Origin: Sedimentibacter hydroxybenzoicus DSM 7310
GTDB taxonomy: Bacteria; Bacillota; Clostridia; Tissierellales; Sedimentibacteraceae
NCBI RefSeq assembly: GCF_013403245.1
Contig: NZ_JACBNQ010000003.1
Coordinates: forward strand, 62,001-126,000
Reading direction: 5' to 3'
Length of the DNA stretch: 64,000 nucleotides
Shown here: one piece after another, positions 41,812-52,222 of the stretch
Position numbering within the stretch: position 1 is the stretch's first letter
Layout of the letters: every line of letters begins with the position of its first letter
Notes under the pieces: generated by a model
The model's input: only the letters and a program-made list of their open reading frames with translations
Database searches by the model: none
Told to the model about the DNA's origin: nothing
Position numbers and translations under genes: made by a program

Positions 41812-41996
41812 ATGGCATACTTCCTTTTTATATTTTATTATCATTATCATTGGTGGACTTACAGTATAATATGTCATGGAAAACAGTTTGTTCACAAAAT
41901 TCGACATTAATAATGCAGATTTTAAATAATTATTGAACAAGATGTTATAAAATGATATAATATTCGGGATATATCAGACATAGAAAGTTGGTTAAA

Positions 41997-43418
41997 ATGA
42001 AAAATACAGAAATAAAAAACGCTGAAAATACAAAATTAGCAGGCGATAGAATTATAGAGCTGAGAAATAACAACGAACAATATTTCATTGTGAACGGCAG
42101 AAAAAAAACGTATCACATACTGACCTACGGATGCCAGATGAACGAGCATGATTCAGAAAAAATAGGAGGCATGCTTACTTCTATAGGTTATGAGGAAACT
42201 GATGATGATAAAAATGCTGATTTGGTAATATTCAACACGTGCCTTATAAGAGAAAATGCAGAGCTTAAGGTGTTTGGAAAACTTGGTGAAGTTAAAGGCT
42301 TAAAAAGAAATAAGCCGGATATGTTAGTGGCAGTTTGCGGTTGCATGATGCAAAAAGAAGAAATGAGACAAAAGCTTTTAAAATCATTTTCTTTTGTGGA
42401 TATAGTATTTGGAACCAACACTATTCAGGAACTTCCGGGCTTGATATATGAGGTTGAGGTAAATAAGAAAAAAGGTATTGACGTAGTAGAAAACTCGGAA
42501 TTAATTTACGAAAACATGCCTAAGATGCGTAAGTTTAAGTATAAGGCATTGGTTAATATAACCTACGGCTGCAATAACTTCTGCACCTACTGTGTTGTTC
42601 CTTACGTAAGAGGCAGGGAAAAGAGCAGAGAACCCGGTGAAATTATCAATGAAGTAAAATTATTGGCAGAGGATGGCTGTAAGGAAATAACCCTTTTAGG
42701 TCAGAATGTCAACTCTTACGGGGTAAATTTAGAAAGTAAAATTACATTTGCAGAGCTGCTGTGTGAGTTGAATAAAATAGACGGAATAGAACGTATACGT
42801 TTTATGACATCTCATCCAAAAGATTTAACAGAAGATTTAGTTATGGCCATAAAGGCATGCAGCAAGGTTTGTAACCATGTACACCTTCCTGTGCAAGCAG
42901 GAAGCAATGATGTTTTAAAAAGAATGAACCGCAAATACACCAAAGAGCATTATTTAGGACTTGTTGATAAGCTGAAAAAAGAAATACCGGACGTTGCAAT
43001 AACAACAGATATTATTGTGGGCTTCCCCGGAGAAACAGAAGAAGATTTCCTGAAAACAGTTGATATTGTAAAGAAAGTTCAGTATGATTCTGCATTCACA
43101 TTCCTTTATTCGGTCAGAGAGGGCACTAAGGCAGCTGAAATGGATGATCAGGTTCCTGATGACATAAAGCATGACAGATTCAACAGACTACTGGATGTTT
43201 TGTATCCAATAGTTTTGGAAAGAAACAGCCAATGTATCGGAAAGGTTTATCCTGTATTGGTTGAATCTGTAAGCAAGACAGGTAACAGTTACCTGACCGG
43301 CAGGACTGAGCATTTCAGATTGGTTCATTTTGCGGGAAGTGAGAACTTAATCGGTCAGATAGTAAATGTAAAAATAACAAACGTAAAAACATTCCATATG
43401 GAAGGCGAAATTATATAG
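41997..43418 (+). CDS. miaB: tRNA-2-methylthio-N6-isopentenyladenosine synthase MiaB
   Basis: Radical-SAM methylthiotransferase that adds the methylthio group to i6A37 of tRNA. The 473-residue product has an N-terminal UPF0004 domain (TYGCQMNEHDSEKIGG and cluster Cys in NTCLIRENA and VCGCMMQ), the radical-SAM motif CNNFCTYCVVPYVRG and a C-terminal TRAM domain (about 410-470). ATG 41997 is preferred, though only a weak site (AGAAAG) precedes it. It heads miaB-mutS-mutL-miaA-hfq, so both i6A enzymes lie in one cluster. Confidence 0.96.
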   Translation: MKNTEIKNAENTKLAGDRIIELRNNNEQYFIVNGRKKTYHILTYGCQMNEHDSEKIGGMLTSIGYEETDDDKNADLVIFNTCLIRENAELKVFGKLGEVKGLKRNKPDMLVAVCGCMMQKEEMRQKLLKSFSFVDIVFGTNTIQELPGLIYEVEVNKKKGIDVVENSELIYENMPKMRKFKYKALVNITYGCNNFCTYCVVPYVRGREKSREPGEIINEVKLLAEDGCKEITLLGQNVNSYGVNLESKITFAELLCELNKIDGIERIRFMTSHPKDLTEDLVMAIKACSKVCNHVHLPVQAGSNDVLKRMNRKYTKEHYLGLVDKLKKEIPDVAITTDIIVGFPGETEEDFLKTVDIVKKVQYDSAFTFLYSVREGTKAAEMDDQVPDDIKHDRFNRLLDVLYPIVLERNSQCIGKVYPVLVESVSKTGNSYLTGRTEHFRLVHFAGSENLIGQIVNVKITNVKTFHMEGEII

Positions 43419-43496
43419 AAAGTGGACACCTCTTATAAAGGGGTATTACATGGTGAGAACTTTAGGAAAACTCGGAAGACAATAGGAGAACAACTG

Positions 43497-46121
43497 ATGG
43501 GGAAATATACACCTATGATGGAACAATACCTTGGTATCAAGGAACAATACAAAGATTGCATACTTTTATATCGTCTCGGTGATTTTTATGAAATGTTTTT
43601 TGAAGATGCACTTACGGCTTCAAAAGTTTTAGAAATTGCCCTGACCGGCAGAGATTGCGGACAGGAAGAAAGAGCTCCCATGTGCGGAGTTCCTTTCCAT
43701 GCCGTTGACAATTATATTTCAAGGCTGATTGAAAATGGATACAAAGTAGCAATATGTGAGCAATTAGAAGATCCCTCCGCAGCCAAGGGTATAGTTAAGC
43801 GCGACGTTGTAAGGGTTATAACACCCGGAACTATAATAGATCAAAATATGCTTGATGAAAAAAGCAACAATTATTTAGCTTGCATATATGTTGACAAGGG
43901 CTTTGGCTTATCTTATGTAGATATTTCTACAGGGGATTTGTACGTAACAGAAAATATTTCACTCAGCGATTTTAGTGTCAGCAATGAAAATAAATACAGT
44001 TTACTTAAAGAAGAAATCAGCAAAATAAACCCTTCAGAGGTCATTTCAAACACTGTGACGGAAAATGATTTTATTGATTCTATGATAACAACAGTCAACG
44101 TTCCAAGCTACGCAGAATGTAAAGCAATTATATTAAAGCATTTCAATGTGATTTCTTTGGACAGCTTCGGTATGTCAGACAACAATAATGCAGTTTATTC
44201 CTTAGCCCTACTTATTAATTATTTGAACCAGACACAGAAAACATCACTTGAACATATTAACAAGCTCCACTTTTACAACATGGGAGAGTACTTATATTTA
44301 GATTCAAGCACGAGAAAAAATCTAGAGCTTATTGAAACAGTCCGGGGTAAAAAAGGACAAGGTACTCTTTACAATGTATTGGATTATACACAAACTGCAA
44401 TGGGCGGAAGGTTGCTTAAAAAATGGATTGAGGAGCCCCTAAAAAATTTAAACAATATAAATAATCGTTTAGATGCTGTAGAAGAGCTTTATAACAACGT
44501 TATGATATCTAACAATATTAAGGAAAGCCTGAAGAGTATTTATGATATTGAACGACTCATAAGCAGAATTGTTTACGGCAATTGCAACGGCAGAGATTTA
44601 AACGCTCTGAAACAATCAGTATATGGATTGCCCGATTTAAAAATTGAAATATCCGAACTCTCATCACAGCTGTTCAAAAATATATATGAACGCCTGGATA
44701 CTTTGAATGATATCTATGAATTAATCGATAATTCAATAGTCGAAGAACCTCCAATTGCGATTAAGGAAGGCGGAATAATAAAATCCGGCTATAATTCAGA
44801 GCTTGATGAAATCAGAGAAATAACCATACACGGTAAGAATTGGATTTCAGAGCTTCAAAGCAAGGAAAGGGAAGAAACAGGCATTAAGAATTTAAAAATT
44901 GGATATACGAAGATCTTCGGATACTATCTTGAGGTTACGAAATCCTATTTAAACTTAGTTCCCGATTATTATATAAGAAAGCAAACATTAGCTAACTGCG
45001 AAAGATATGTTACACCTGAATTAAAGGAAATGGAAGCAAAGATACTGAATGCCGACGAGCTTATGATTAAGCTTGAATATGAATTGTTTCTGAAAATCAG
45101 GCAGCAGATAAAGGAGCAGGTCAATCGCATTCAGGAAACTGCATACAACATTGCAGTAGTGGATGTTTTAAACTCACTCAGCATTGCTGCGGTTAAAAAT
45201 AACTATACAAGACCTTCCATGAACTCTAAAGGCTATATCAAGATAATCGAAGGGCGGCATCCTGTTATAGAGAAAATAATGAAGAATGAAATTTTTGTTC
45301 CCAACGATACTTACATAGACAACAAGGAGCATAGGATGTCAATCATAACCGGTCCCAATATGGCAGGTAAGTCAACATATATGAGGCAGGTTGCATTGAT
45401 AGCACTCCTTTCGCACATAGGCAGCTTTATACCTGCTAAAGAAGCAGAAATATGCGTACTTGATAAAATATTTACTCGCGTGGGAGCATCCGATGACCTA
45501 TCTCAGGGTCAAAGTACCTTCATGGTTGAAATGAGCGAGGTTTCAAATATTTTAAACAATGCCACCGAAAACAGCTTATTGATTCTTGACGAAATCGGAA
45601 GAGGTACAAGCACCTATGACGGATTGAGCATTGCATGGAGCGTCGTGGAATACATAACTAAAAAAATCAAAGCAAAGACATTGTTTGCTACCCACTACCA
45701 TGAGTTGTCAGAGCTTGAAAGCAAACTAAAAAGCGTAAAAAACTATCGGATACTTATAAAAGAAACTGATGATAAAATAATATTTTTAAGAAAAATAGCC
45801 GAAGGCAGCGTAGACAGAAGCTACGGTATACAGGTTGCTAATTTGGCCGGCCTTCCCGGAGATGTTATAGCAAGGGCTAAAGAAATACTGACTCAATTGG
45901 ACGAAAGCGACATAAATAAACCTTTCGCCAAAAAGAAAAAAGACAGAATAACAGACAATTTCCAAGTATCCCTGTTCAATGAGGACAGGATCGAAAACAG
46001 CAAAAATAAGGAGTACAAGGAATTGACCGACAGTATTAAAAACATAGATATTAACAATGTAACACCGGTTAAGGCATTTACGCTGTTAAATGAATTAATA
46101 GATAAAGCAAGACATATTTAA
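43497..46121 (+). CDS. mutS: DNA mismatch repair protein MutS
   Basis: Recognises mismatches. The 874-residue product has the mismatch-wedge motif GDFYEMFFEDA near residue 38, the ATPase motifs GPNMAGKSTYMRQ and LLILDEIGRGTSTYDG, and a C-terminal helix-turn-helix that ends in a beta-clamp-like QVSLF motif region (about 815). ATG 43497 follows AGGAGA at seven bases and gives the family's usual length; a 25-codon extension to GTG 43422 is unlikely. Confidence 0.97.
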   Translation: MGKYTPMMEQYLGIKEQYKDCILLYRLGDFYEMFFEDALTASKVLEIALTGRDCGQEERAPMCGVPFHAVDNYISRLIENGYKVAICEQLEDPSAAKGIVKRDVVRVITPGTIIDQNMLDEKSNNYLACIYVDKGFGLSYVDISTGDLYVTENISLSDFSVSNENKYSLLKEEISKINPSEVISNTVTENDFIDSMITTVNVPSYAECKAIILKHFNVISLDSFGMSDNNNAVYSLALLINYLNQTQKTSLEHINKLHFYNMGEYLYLDSSTRKNLELIETVRGKKGQGTLYNVLDYTQTAMGGRLLKKWIEEPLKNLNNINNRLDAVEELYNNVMISNNIKESLKSIYDIERLISRIVYGNCNGRDLNALKQSVYGLPDLKIEISELSSQLFKNIYERLDTLNDIYELIDNSIVEEPPIAIKEGGIIKSGYNSELDEIREITIHGKNWISELQSKEREETGIKNLKIGYTKIFGYYLEVTKSYLNLVPDYYIRKQTLANCERYVTPELKEMEAKILNADELMIKLEYELFLKIRQQIKEQVNRIQETAYNIAVVDVLNSLSIAAVKNNYTRPSMNSKGYIKIIEGRHPVIEKIMKNEIFVPNDTYIDNKEHRMSIITGPNMAGKSTYMRQVALIALLSHIGSFIPAKEAEICVLDKIFTRVGASDDLSQGQSTFMVEMSEVSNILNNATENSLLILDEIGRGTSTYDGLSIAWSVVEYITKKIKAKTLFATHYHELSELESKLKSVKNYRILIKETDDKIIFLRKIAEGSVDRSYGIQVANLAGLPGDVIARAKEILTQLDESDINKPFAKKKKDRITDNFQVSLFNEDRIENSKNKEYKELTDSIKNIDINNVTPVKAFTLLNELIDKARHI

Positions 46122-46132
46122 GAAGGTAGATT

Positions 46133-48040
46133 ATGACTAAGATACATTTGTTGGACAATGAAACCATAAATAAAATAGCAGCAGGTGAGGTTATTGAAAG
46201 CCCTAAGTCAATTGTAAAGGAATTGGTTGAAAATTCAATTGATGCGGGAGCGGATGAAATCACCGTTGAAATTAAAAATGGCGGTAAAAGCTTAATACGC
46301 ATAACCGATAATGGTAAAGGTATAGAAAAGGATGAGGTGGAGGATGCATTCAAGAGGCATTGTACCAGCAAAATATCAACCTCCGACGATTTGAATTCAT
46401 TATATACCTTAGGTTTCAGGGGCGAAGCTCTTGCAAGCATAGCTTCTGTTTCCCACGTCGAGCTTATTACACGCACTGGGGGCGACAGCTACGGAACAAA
46501 AATAACGTTAAAAGGCGGAGAAATTATATCAAAAGAAGATATAGGATGCCCCGTCGGTACAATCATAACCGTAACTGATTTGTTTTTCAATGTCCCTGCA
46601 AGAAAAAAGTTCTTAAAAAGTGATGCATCCGAAAGCGGTAATATTAATGAAATTGTTGTTTCATTGGCACTCAGCAAGGAAAATATATCATTTAAATATA
46701 TAAATAACGGCAACGTAATATTCAGAACGCCTAAAACAAACAACTTCTTAAATACAATCTCGAGCTTGTATGAAAAGGATATGTATAATTCTTTATTAAA
46801 GGTTGATTATGAAAACAACGGTATTACCATCACCGGTTATACAACTAATCTAAATTATTACAGAGGCAACAGAAAGCAGCAAATTGTATTTGTAAATTCA
46901 AGGTTAATTAAACACAAAAGAATCAATTATTTTATAGAAGCGGCATACAACACATTGCTTCCAAAAAGTAAATATCCTGCTTGCTTCCTCAAAATAAAAA
47001 TTGACCCGTCCTTGGTGGATGTTAATGTTCATCCCGCTAAAACCGAGGTGAGGTTTCAAAATGAGGATAATATATTAAATGAAGTTAAGAGGTCTGTTTA
47101 TTCTGCACTTAATTCAAACAATATTATGAAAGAAATCAAAAAAGAAACAATAATTCACGACTATGCCGATAATAATGTTAAAAATGATTTATTTGAGATT
47201 TTTGAGAAAAACAACAGCAAGCCCGATGTTAAAAAAGATACACTTGATTATAAAAGTGAAGATTATACAAATATTAAAATAACAGAAGTCAATATTAACA
47301 ATGAAAAAATCAATATATTTGATGATGAAATTGATAAAATTGAGGATTCGTACATTTTAATTAAAAATGATGATGAAATTAAAACCGAAACTAGAGCTGA
47401 AATAAAAGAAGAACCAATACAGGAAAATTTTATCGAAATAACAAAAGATAGCGGTAATAAGCTTCCGGAACTTTCAGTTGCAGGCATTTTGATGGATACA
47501 TATATAATATGTGAAAACATTGAAAAAACAGAAATGTATATGATTGATCAGCACGCTGCTCACGAAAGAATTAATTATGAAAAATTTTTAAATCAATATA
47601 ATAATAAAGAAATACTGCTGCAGGAAATGATTGTGCCCGAAGTAATCAATTTATCCTATGATGATTACCATACGGCTATGAACAATGCAGAAATTTTTAA
47701 TGATTTAGGTTTTTTCATTGAAAATTTTGGGATTAATGCTATACTGATAAATAGCATACCATCTATTTTTAAGAATTCAAACATTAAGGACATCTTTTAT
47801 ACGGTTCTTGATTCATTAAAAAATACAAGTAATATAAACCTGGAATTGGATAAAATAATAAAAAATGCATGTGTAAAATCCGTTAAGGCAGGGGATAAGC
47901 TTCATTTATTGGAGGTTAAAGCTTTGCTTAATGACCTTGGTAAAACAGAAAATCCATATACATGCCCCCACGGAAGACCCGTTATAATTAAAATGACTAA
48001 GTATGAAATAGAAAAAATGTTTGAAAGAATACAGAATTAG
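46133..48040 (+). CDS. mutL: DNA mismatch repair protein MutL (endonuclease type)
   Basis: The 635-residue product has a GHKL ATPase domain (KELVENSIDAGA, TDNGKGI, LGFRGEALASIASV) and a C-terminal domain with the metal-binding nicking motif DQHAAHERINYE and CPHGRP, so it should be a latent endonuclease as in other bacteria without MutH. A low-complexity acidic linker (about 345-445) joins the two. It starts 11 bases after mutS. Confidence 0.96.
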   Translation: MTKIHLLDNETINKIAAGEVIESPKSIVKELVENSIDAGADEITVEIKNGGKSLIRITDNGKGIEKDEVEDAFKRHCTSKISTSDDLNSLYTLGFRGEALASIASVSHVELITRTGGDSYGTKITLKGGEIISKEDIGCPVGTIITVTDLFFNVPARKKFLKSDASESGNINEIVVSLALSKENISFKYINNGNVIFRTPKTNNFLNTISSLYEKDMYNSLLKVDYENNGITITGYTTNLNYYRGNRKQQIVFVNSRLIKHKRINYFIEAAYNTLLPKSKYPACFLKIKIDPSLVDVNVHPAKTEVRFQNEDNILNEVKRSVYSALNSNNIMKEIKKETIIHDYADNNVKNDLFEIFEKNNSKPDVKKDTLDYKSEDYTNIKITEVNINNEKINIFDDEIDKIEDSYILIKNDDEIKTETRAEIKEEPIQENFIEITKDSGNKLPELSVAGILMDTYIICENIEKTEMYMIDQHAAHERINYEKFLNQYNNKEILLQEMIVPEVINLSYDDYHTAMNNAEIFNDLGFFIENFGINAILINSIPSIFKNSNIKDIFYTVLDSLKNTSNINLELDKIIKNACVKSVKAGDKLHLLEVKALLNDLGKTENPYTCPHGRPVIIKMTKYEIEKMFERIQN

Positions 48041-48054
48041 TGAAGGAAAATTAA

Positions 48055-48990
48055 ATGAGTAATAAAATAGTCGTTATTGTAGGTCCCACGGCAGTCGGAA
48101 AAACTTATGCTTCGGTAGAGCTTGCAAAAAAACTTAATACAGAGGTAGTATCCGCTGATTCTATGCAGATTTATAAATATATGGATATAGGAACAGCAAA
48201 AATAACAGAAAGTGAAAAAAACGGTGTCGAACACCATATGATTGACCTTATAGAACCTAATGAAAACTATTCGGTATCGGATTTTAAGATTAAAGCTGAA
48301 GAAATAATCGACAATTTGCTCTTAAACGGCAAAATTCCTATTATAGTAGGCGGCAGCGGGCTTTATGTGAATTCACTTATCTATGATTTGGATTTCGGTA
48401 ATGCAAAATCCAATGAAAGAATCAGAGAATACTATACCTATTATTATAAAGAACACGGGGAAGATAAGCTTTATGAAAAACTTCAGAAAATTGACCCGTC
48501 CGCAGCCGAAAAAATACATAAAAATAATGTAAAAAGAGTTATAAGGGCTTTGGAATTCTATGATATAACCGGCTATAAGTTTTCTGAAATCAATACGGAC
48601 ATAAGAAAGCCAAGCAAAAAATACGATTGTACTCTTATTGGTCTTAGTATGGACAGGAAGCAGCTTTATGAAAGAATAAACCAAAGAGTAGATAAAATGA
48701 TTGACGAAGGGCTTATAGAAGAGGTTAAATCCTTGCTGAATAAGGGCTATGACAAGAATTTAGTTTCGATGAGGGGAATAGGATACAAAGAAATTATTGA
48801 TTATCTTGACGGAAATATGAGCATTGATGAATCAATCAATATTCTGAAACGTAACACCCGAAGATTCGCTAAACGTCAGTATACCTGGTTTCTGAAGGAT
48901 GAAAAAGTAAAATGGTTTGATGTAAAAGATGTAAAGGATATTGATACAACTATAGACAATATTTTCAAATATTTAAAAATACAATTATAA
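48055..48990 (+). CDS. miaA: tRNA dimethylallyltransferase MiaA
   Basis: Adds the isopentenyl group to A37 of tRNAs reading UNN codons, the step before MiaB. The 311-residue product has the P-loop GPTAVGKTYASVEL, DSMQIYKYMDIGTAK, VGGSGLYVNSL and RQYTWFLKD. It is in an operon with mutL upstream (14-base gap) and hfq downstream. Confidence 0.96.
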   Translation: MSNKIVVIVGPTAVGKTYASVELAKKLNTEVVSADSMQIYKYMDIGTAKITESEKNGVEHHMIDLIEPNENYSVSDFKIKAEEIIDNLLLNGKIPIIVGGSGLYVNSLIYDLDFGNAKSNERIREYYTYYYKEHGEDKLYEKLQKIDPSAAEKIHKNNVKRVIRALEFYDITGYKFSEINTDIRKPSKKYDCTLIGLSMDRKQLYERINQRVDKMIDEGLIEEVKSLLNKGYDKNLVSMRGIGYKEIIDYLDGNMSIDESINILKRNTRRFAKRQYTWFLKDEKVKWFDVKDVKDIDTTIDNIFKYLKIQL

Positions 48991-49004
48991 AAGGGGATGA
49001 TAAA

Positions 49005-49241
49005 ATGAATAACATTAATTTGCAGGATTCTTTTTTAAACAACGTCAGAAAAGAAAAAACAACAATTACGATTTTCTTAAACAATGGCTACAAACTTACA
49101 GGAACTGTTATCGGTTTTGACAATTATGTTGTATTCATCGAAACAGATAAAGGACAACAATTGGTATACAAACATGCCATCACATCAATTCTACCTTTTA
49201 GACAGGTAAGATTATTTAATAACGAAACAGCAGGGGAGTAA
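49005..49241 (+). CDS. hfq: RNA chaperone Hfq
   Basis: The 78-residue product has the Sm1 motif (LQDSFLNNVRKEKTTITIFL, GYKLTGTVIGFDNYVVFI) and the Sm2 motif YKHAITSI, where the family has YKHAIS. It forms hexameric rings that bind small RNAs. AGGGGATG precedes the ATG. Position after miaA is the widespread arrangement. Confidence 0.95.
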   Translation: MNNINLQDSFLNNVRKEKTTITIFLNNGYKLTGTVIGFDNYVVFIETDKGQQLVYKHAITSILPFRQVRLFNNETAGE

Positions 49242-49244
49242 TAA

Positions 49245-50546
49245 ATGTCAACAGAAGATATATTATGTAAACAGTTTGGCATAAGCAGAACTGTTTTTAA
49301 TTATGTAACAAATATTGAAAAGGATATTAAAGAAAAATATTTTGAAAAAATCGATAAAGTCAGAGAATATAATCAATATAAAGTAATCAGTGCCATGCAG
49401 GAGCACAAGCTTGATTATACCCACTTTTATTGGAATACCGGATATGGATACGATGATGCTGGAAGAGAAAAGGCAGAAAAAATATTTGCATCTGTCTTTC
49501 ATACAGAAGACGCATTGGTAAGGCCATCCATTGCTTCAGGAACACACGCTTTGTATCTCACATTATCGTCACTGTTAAAGCATGAAGATGAAGTTATAGC
49601 TATATCAGGGCGTCCATATGACACAATGCTTACAGTCATAGGAGAGGAAGGAAACGAACCTTGTAATTTGAAAGAAATGGGTGTAATTTATAAAGAAATA
49701 CCTCTGATCGACAACGACATAGATTCTGAAAGTGCAATAAAGGCAATTACTGCTAAAACGAAGCTCCTGATGATTCAGCGTTCAACCGGCTACAGCTTCA
49801 GACCTGCCTTGTCATTATCGAAAATCAAAAATGCTGTAGAAAAAATAAGAGAAGCTTATCCTGATATATATATAATGGTAGACAATTGCTACGGAGAATT
49901 TATAGAAGAAATCGAACCGTCGGATATTGGTGCAGACGTTGTTGTAGGCTCATTAATTAAAAATCCCGGCGGCGGAATTGCATTATCCGGCGGCTATGTG
50001 GCAGGGAAGAAGGTCATCATCGACAGAATTGCAAACCGCCTGACGGCTCCGGGAGTAGGAAAGGAAATAGGACTTACATACGGAACTACAAGAAATACAT
50101 TGCAGGGATTATTTTTTGCACCCCACATAGTTTCTGAAGCATTAAAGGGTGCATTGCTATTCGGAGGAGTTTTCAGTTCTCTCGGTTTTGAAATTACACC
50201 GACCTTGGAAGATGACAGAAGCGACATCATACAAGCGATAAAATTTAACAATAAGGATATGGTTATAAGGATATGCGAGGCTATTCAAGCTTCATCTCCT
50301 GTAGATGCCCACGTTTCACCGGTGCCATGGGATATGCCCGGATACACCAATGAGGTAATAATGGCTTCAGGCGCTTTCGTATCCGGCTCATCCATAGAGC
50401 TCAGTGCCGATGCTCCCATGAGACCACCATACATAGCATACATCCAGGGCGGGTTATTCTACGATCACGCAAAACTGGGAGTAATGCTGTCATTGGAAAA
50501 AATGATGGAATTTGATGAAATAAAGAATAAGATTAATTTGATATAG
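49245..50546 (+). CDS. YnbB-type PLP enzyme (methionine gamma-lyase / aluminium resistance family)
   Basis: Pyridoxal-phosphate fold-I enzyme of family PF06838. The 433-residue product has RPSIASGTHALYL, a PLP-binding Asp in MVDNCYGEF and the Schiff-base Lys in GSLIKNPGGGIA. It is annotated either as aluminium resistance protein or methionine gamma-lyase-like; neither activity can be inferred here. It starts three bases after hfq, which places it in the same transcript. Confidence 0.9.
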   Translation: MSTEDILCKQFGISRTVFNYVTNIEKDIKEKYFEKIDKVREYNQYKVISAMQEHKLDYTHFYWNTGYGYDDAGREKAEKIFASVFHTEDALVRPSIASGTHALYLTLSSLLKHEDEVIAISGRPYDTMLTVIGEEGNEPCNLKEMGVIYKEIPLIDNDIDSESAIKAITAKTKLLMIQRSTGYSFRPALSLSKIKNAVEKIREAYPDIYIMVDNCYGEFIEEIEPSDIGADVVVGSLIKNPGGGIALSGGYVAGKKVIIDRIANRLTAPGVGKEIGLTYGTTRNTLQGLFFAPHIVSEALKGALLFGGVFSSLGFEITPTLEDDRSDIIQAIKFNNKDMVIRICEAIQASSPVDAHVSPVPWDMPGYTNEVIMASGAFVSGSSIELSADAPMRPPYIAYIQGGLFYDHAKLGVMLSLEKMMEFDEIKNKINLI

Positions 50547-50576
50547 AATATAATAAATTATGGGGGTCTTATTAAT

Positions 50577-51098
50577 ATGAAAAAGGGCATAAAATATTTA
50601 AGTATTTTTATAATTGGAATAATTGCAGTTGTATCCCTTTTATACATAAATGACACCATAGGAACAAATAAATCAGACATTGAAAAAGATGCTCGTAGTT
50701 CTCAAAAAATTAAAGATAATTGGTCGGTTGCAAAGGATACTACAGATATTATGTCTGCTATGATTTTTTACTCCGACGACTTTAACGACCACACATTTTC
50801 AATTTACGTGAATCGACCCGGATTTTCATTTGGATACTTTTTTAGATTAGGTGGTTCAATTATTGAGGCAGAGAAATATGTTGCTGAAATCCAAATTGAA
50901 GGATATAACGAGCGCGCATTTGTATCTATGAATGAACAGAAAGTTAATAAAATAGAAATTGACGATGGAAACAGTGTTCAAACAATTAATATTGATACCG
51001 AAAAACCGTTTGCGGTTATTTTGTCTGCAAATGCCGGAAATGTAACTATTTATGACATAAAGGGAAATATCGTTGAAAGTATCAAACATAGAGTGTAG
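50577..51098 (+). CDS. Membrane-anchored protein of unknown function
   Basis: The 173-residue product has an N-terminal membrane anchor (about 5-24) and an extracellular part that is mixed alpha-beta with SFGYFFRLGGSIIEAE and IEIDDGNSVQTINIDTE. No family was recognised. GGGGG lies eleven bases before ATG 50577. It is 28 bases upstream of a DUF2809 gene and may share a transcript with it and with the YnbB-type gene. Confidence 0.8.
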   Translation: MKKGIKYLSIFIIGIIAVVSLLYINDTIGTNKSDIEKDARSSQKIKDNWSVAKDTTDIMSAMIFYSDDFNDHTFSIYVNRPGFSFGYFFRLGGSIIEAEKYVAEIQIEGYNERAFVSMNEQKVNKIEIDDGNSVQTINIDTEKPFAVILSANAGNVTIYDIKGNIVESIKHRV

Positions 51099-51125
51099 GA
51101 AAAGCCGGATGAAAGAGAAAATCCT

Positions 51126-51515
51126 ATGAACACATATGAAAAAAGCAAAACAAAATATAGAATAAAGTATGCTGCTGCATTTATATTGCTGGTATTAGCG
51201 GAAGTATTTATTGCATTATATGTGCATGATAATTTCATACGTCCATACGTTGGCGATATATTGGTGGTGGTTGTGATTTACTGTGCTGTAAGAACGTTGT
51301 TCCCAAACAAAATTACACTGCTGCCGCTTTGGATATTTTTGTTTGCAGTATTTGTTGAATTTCTGCAATATGTTGGAATAGTAAGTATTTTAGGTCTCAA
51401 TGAAAATGAATTTTTTCGAGTCTTAATGGGTTCGGTATTTGACTGGAAGGACATTATTTGCTACGGAATAGGGTTCATCTTATTGGTCGTATATGAAAAA
51501 AGGATATATCCTTGA
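51126..51515 (+). CDS. DUF2809 membrane protein
   Basis: The 129-residue product has four predicted membrane segments and the pattern of DUF2809: EVFIALYVHDNFIRPYVGD, VEFLQYVGI and a C-terminal FDWKDIICYGIGF. The function is unknown. The last codons overlap a hairpin at 51501. Confidence 0.8.
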   Translation: MNTYEKSKTKYRIKYAAAFILLVLAEVFIALYVHDNFIRPYVGDILVVVVIYCAVRTLFPNKITLLPLWIFLFAVFVEFLQYVGIVSILGLNENEFFRVLMGSVFDWKDIICYGIGFILLVVYEKRIYP

Positions 51516-51527
51516 AAGATATATCCT
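51501..51527. terminator. Hairpin at the end of the DUF2809 gene
   Basis: AGGATATATC (51501-51510) pairs with GATATATCCT (51518-51527). It lies between convergent transcripts (DUF2809 and lexA). No T run follows. Confidence 0.5.
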
Positions 51528-51573
51528 ATAAGCACTTACGCTGTAGTCCAGAGTAATTACGCACCGATTTTAA

Positions 51574-52197
51574 TTAATATTTTCGAACAACTGCCTTTAC
51601 AACACCTAAAATATAAGGATTTTTTACTAAGATTGGATCTAATAATTTATTCTCAGGCTGTAAACGAATATGATCTTTTTCCCTATAAAAGGTTTTAACG
51701 GTAGCTTCGTCATCTATTAAGGCAACAACATAATCTCCGTTTTTTGCTGTATTCTGAGAGTTAACAATCACATAATCACCGTCTAATATTCCGGCCTCAA
51801 TCATACTTTCGCCTTTAACTTTTAATACGTAAGATTCCTTATTACCAACAAAGTCTATTGAAATTGGCAGAGTATCATCAACATTTTCAACTGCTAAAAT
51901 CGGCTCTCCTGCAGTAACGGTTCCTATAATAGGAACATTTATAATTTCTTTTTTAGGCATATTGCTGCATATGTCATCAACATCGATCAATTCGAGAGCT
52001 CTTCTTTTATTATTTCCTTTTTTTATGTATCCTTTTTCTTCTAATGTATTAATATGGGCATGTACCGAAGAAGTAGAGCTTAATCCAACAGCCTGGCAGA
52101 TTTCACGGATTGATGGAGGATAACCTCTGAGAGTCAATTCATTTTTTATGTACTTTAGTATTTTAATTTGCTTATCACTTAAGCCATCATATTTCAT
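51574..52197 (-). CDS. lexA: LexA repressor
   Basis: SOS repressor that cleaves itself when bound to RecA filaments. The 207-residue product has a winged-helix DNA-binding domain (about 1-65, GYPPSIREICQAVGLSSTSS), the Ala-Gly cleavage site in GTVTAGEPI, catalytic Ser in GESMIEAGI and Lys in EATVKTFY. GAGGTG precedes the ATG. It is divergent from yneA, and LexA boxes lie between them, so it should repress itself. Confidence 0.97.
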   Translation of the reverse strand: MKYDGLSDKQIKILKYIKNELTLRGYPPSIREICQAVGLSSTSSVHAHINTLEEKGYIKKGNNKRRALELIDVDDICSNMPKKEIINVPIIGTVTAGEPILAVENVDDTLPISIDFVGNKESYVLKVKGESMIEAGILDGDYVIVNSQNTAKNGDYVVALIDDEATVKTFYREKDHIRLQPENKLLDPILVKNPYILGVVKAVVRKY

Positions 52198-52222
52198 TGG
52201 TTCACCTCTTTTTGTTTTTTAT

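Noticed and set aside
41900-41906. TTCGACA between ymaF and miaB as a possible Spo0A box.
   Set aside because: Only the seven-base core matches and neither neighbour is a known Spo0A target.
43422-43496. Longer MutS N-terminus from GTG 43422.
   Set aside because: The ribosome site AGGAGA would lie within the gene and the extra 25 residues do not resemble MutS.
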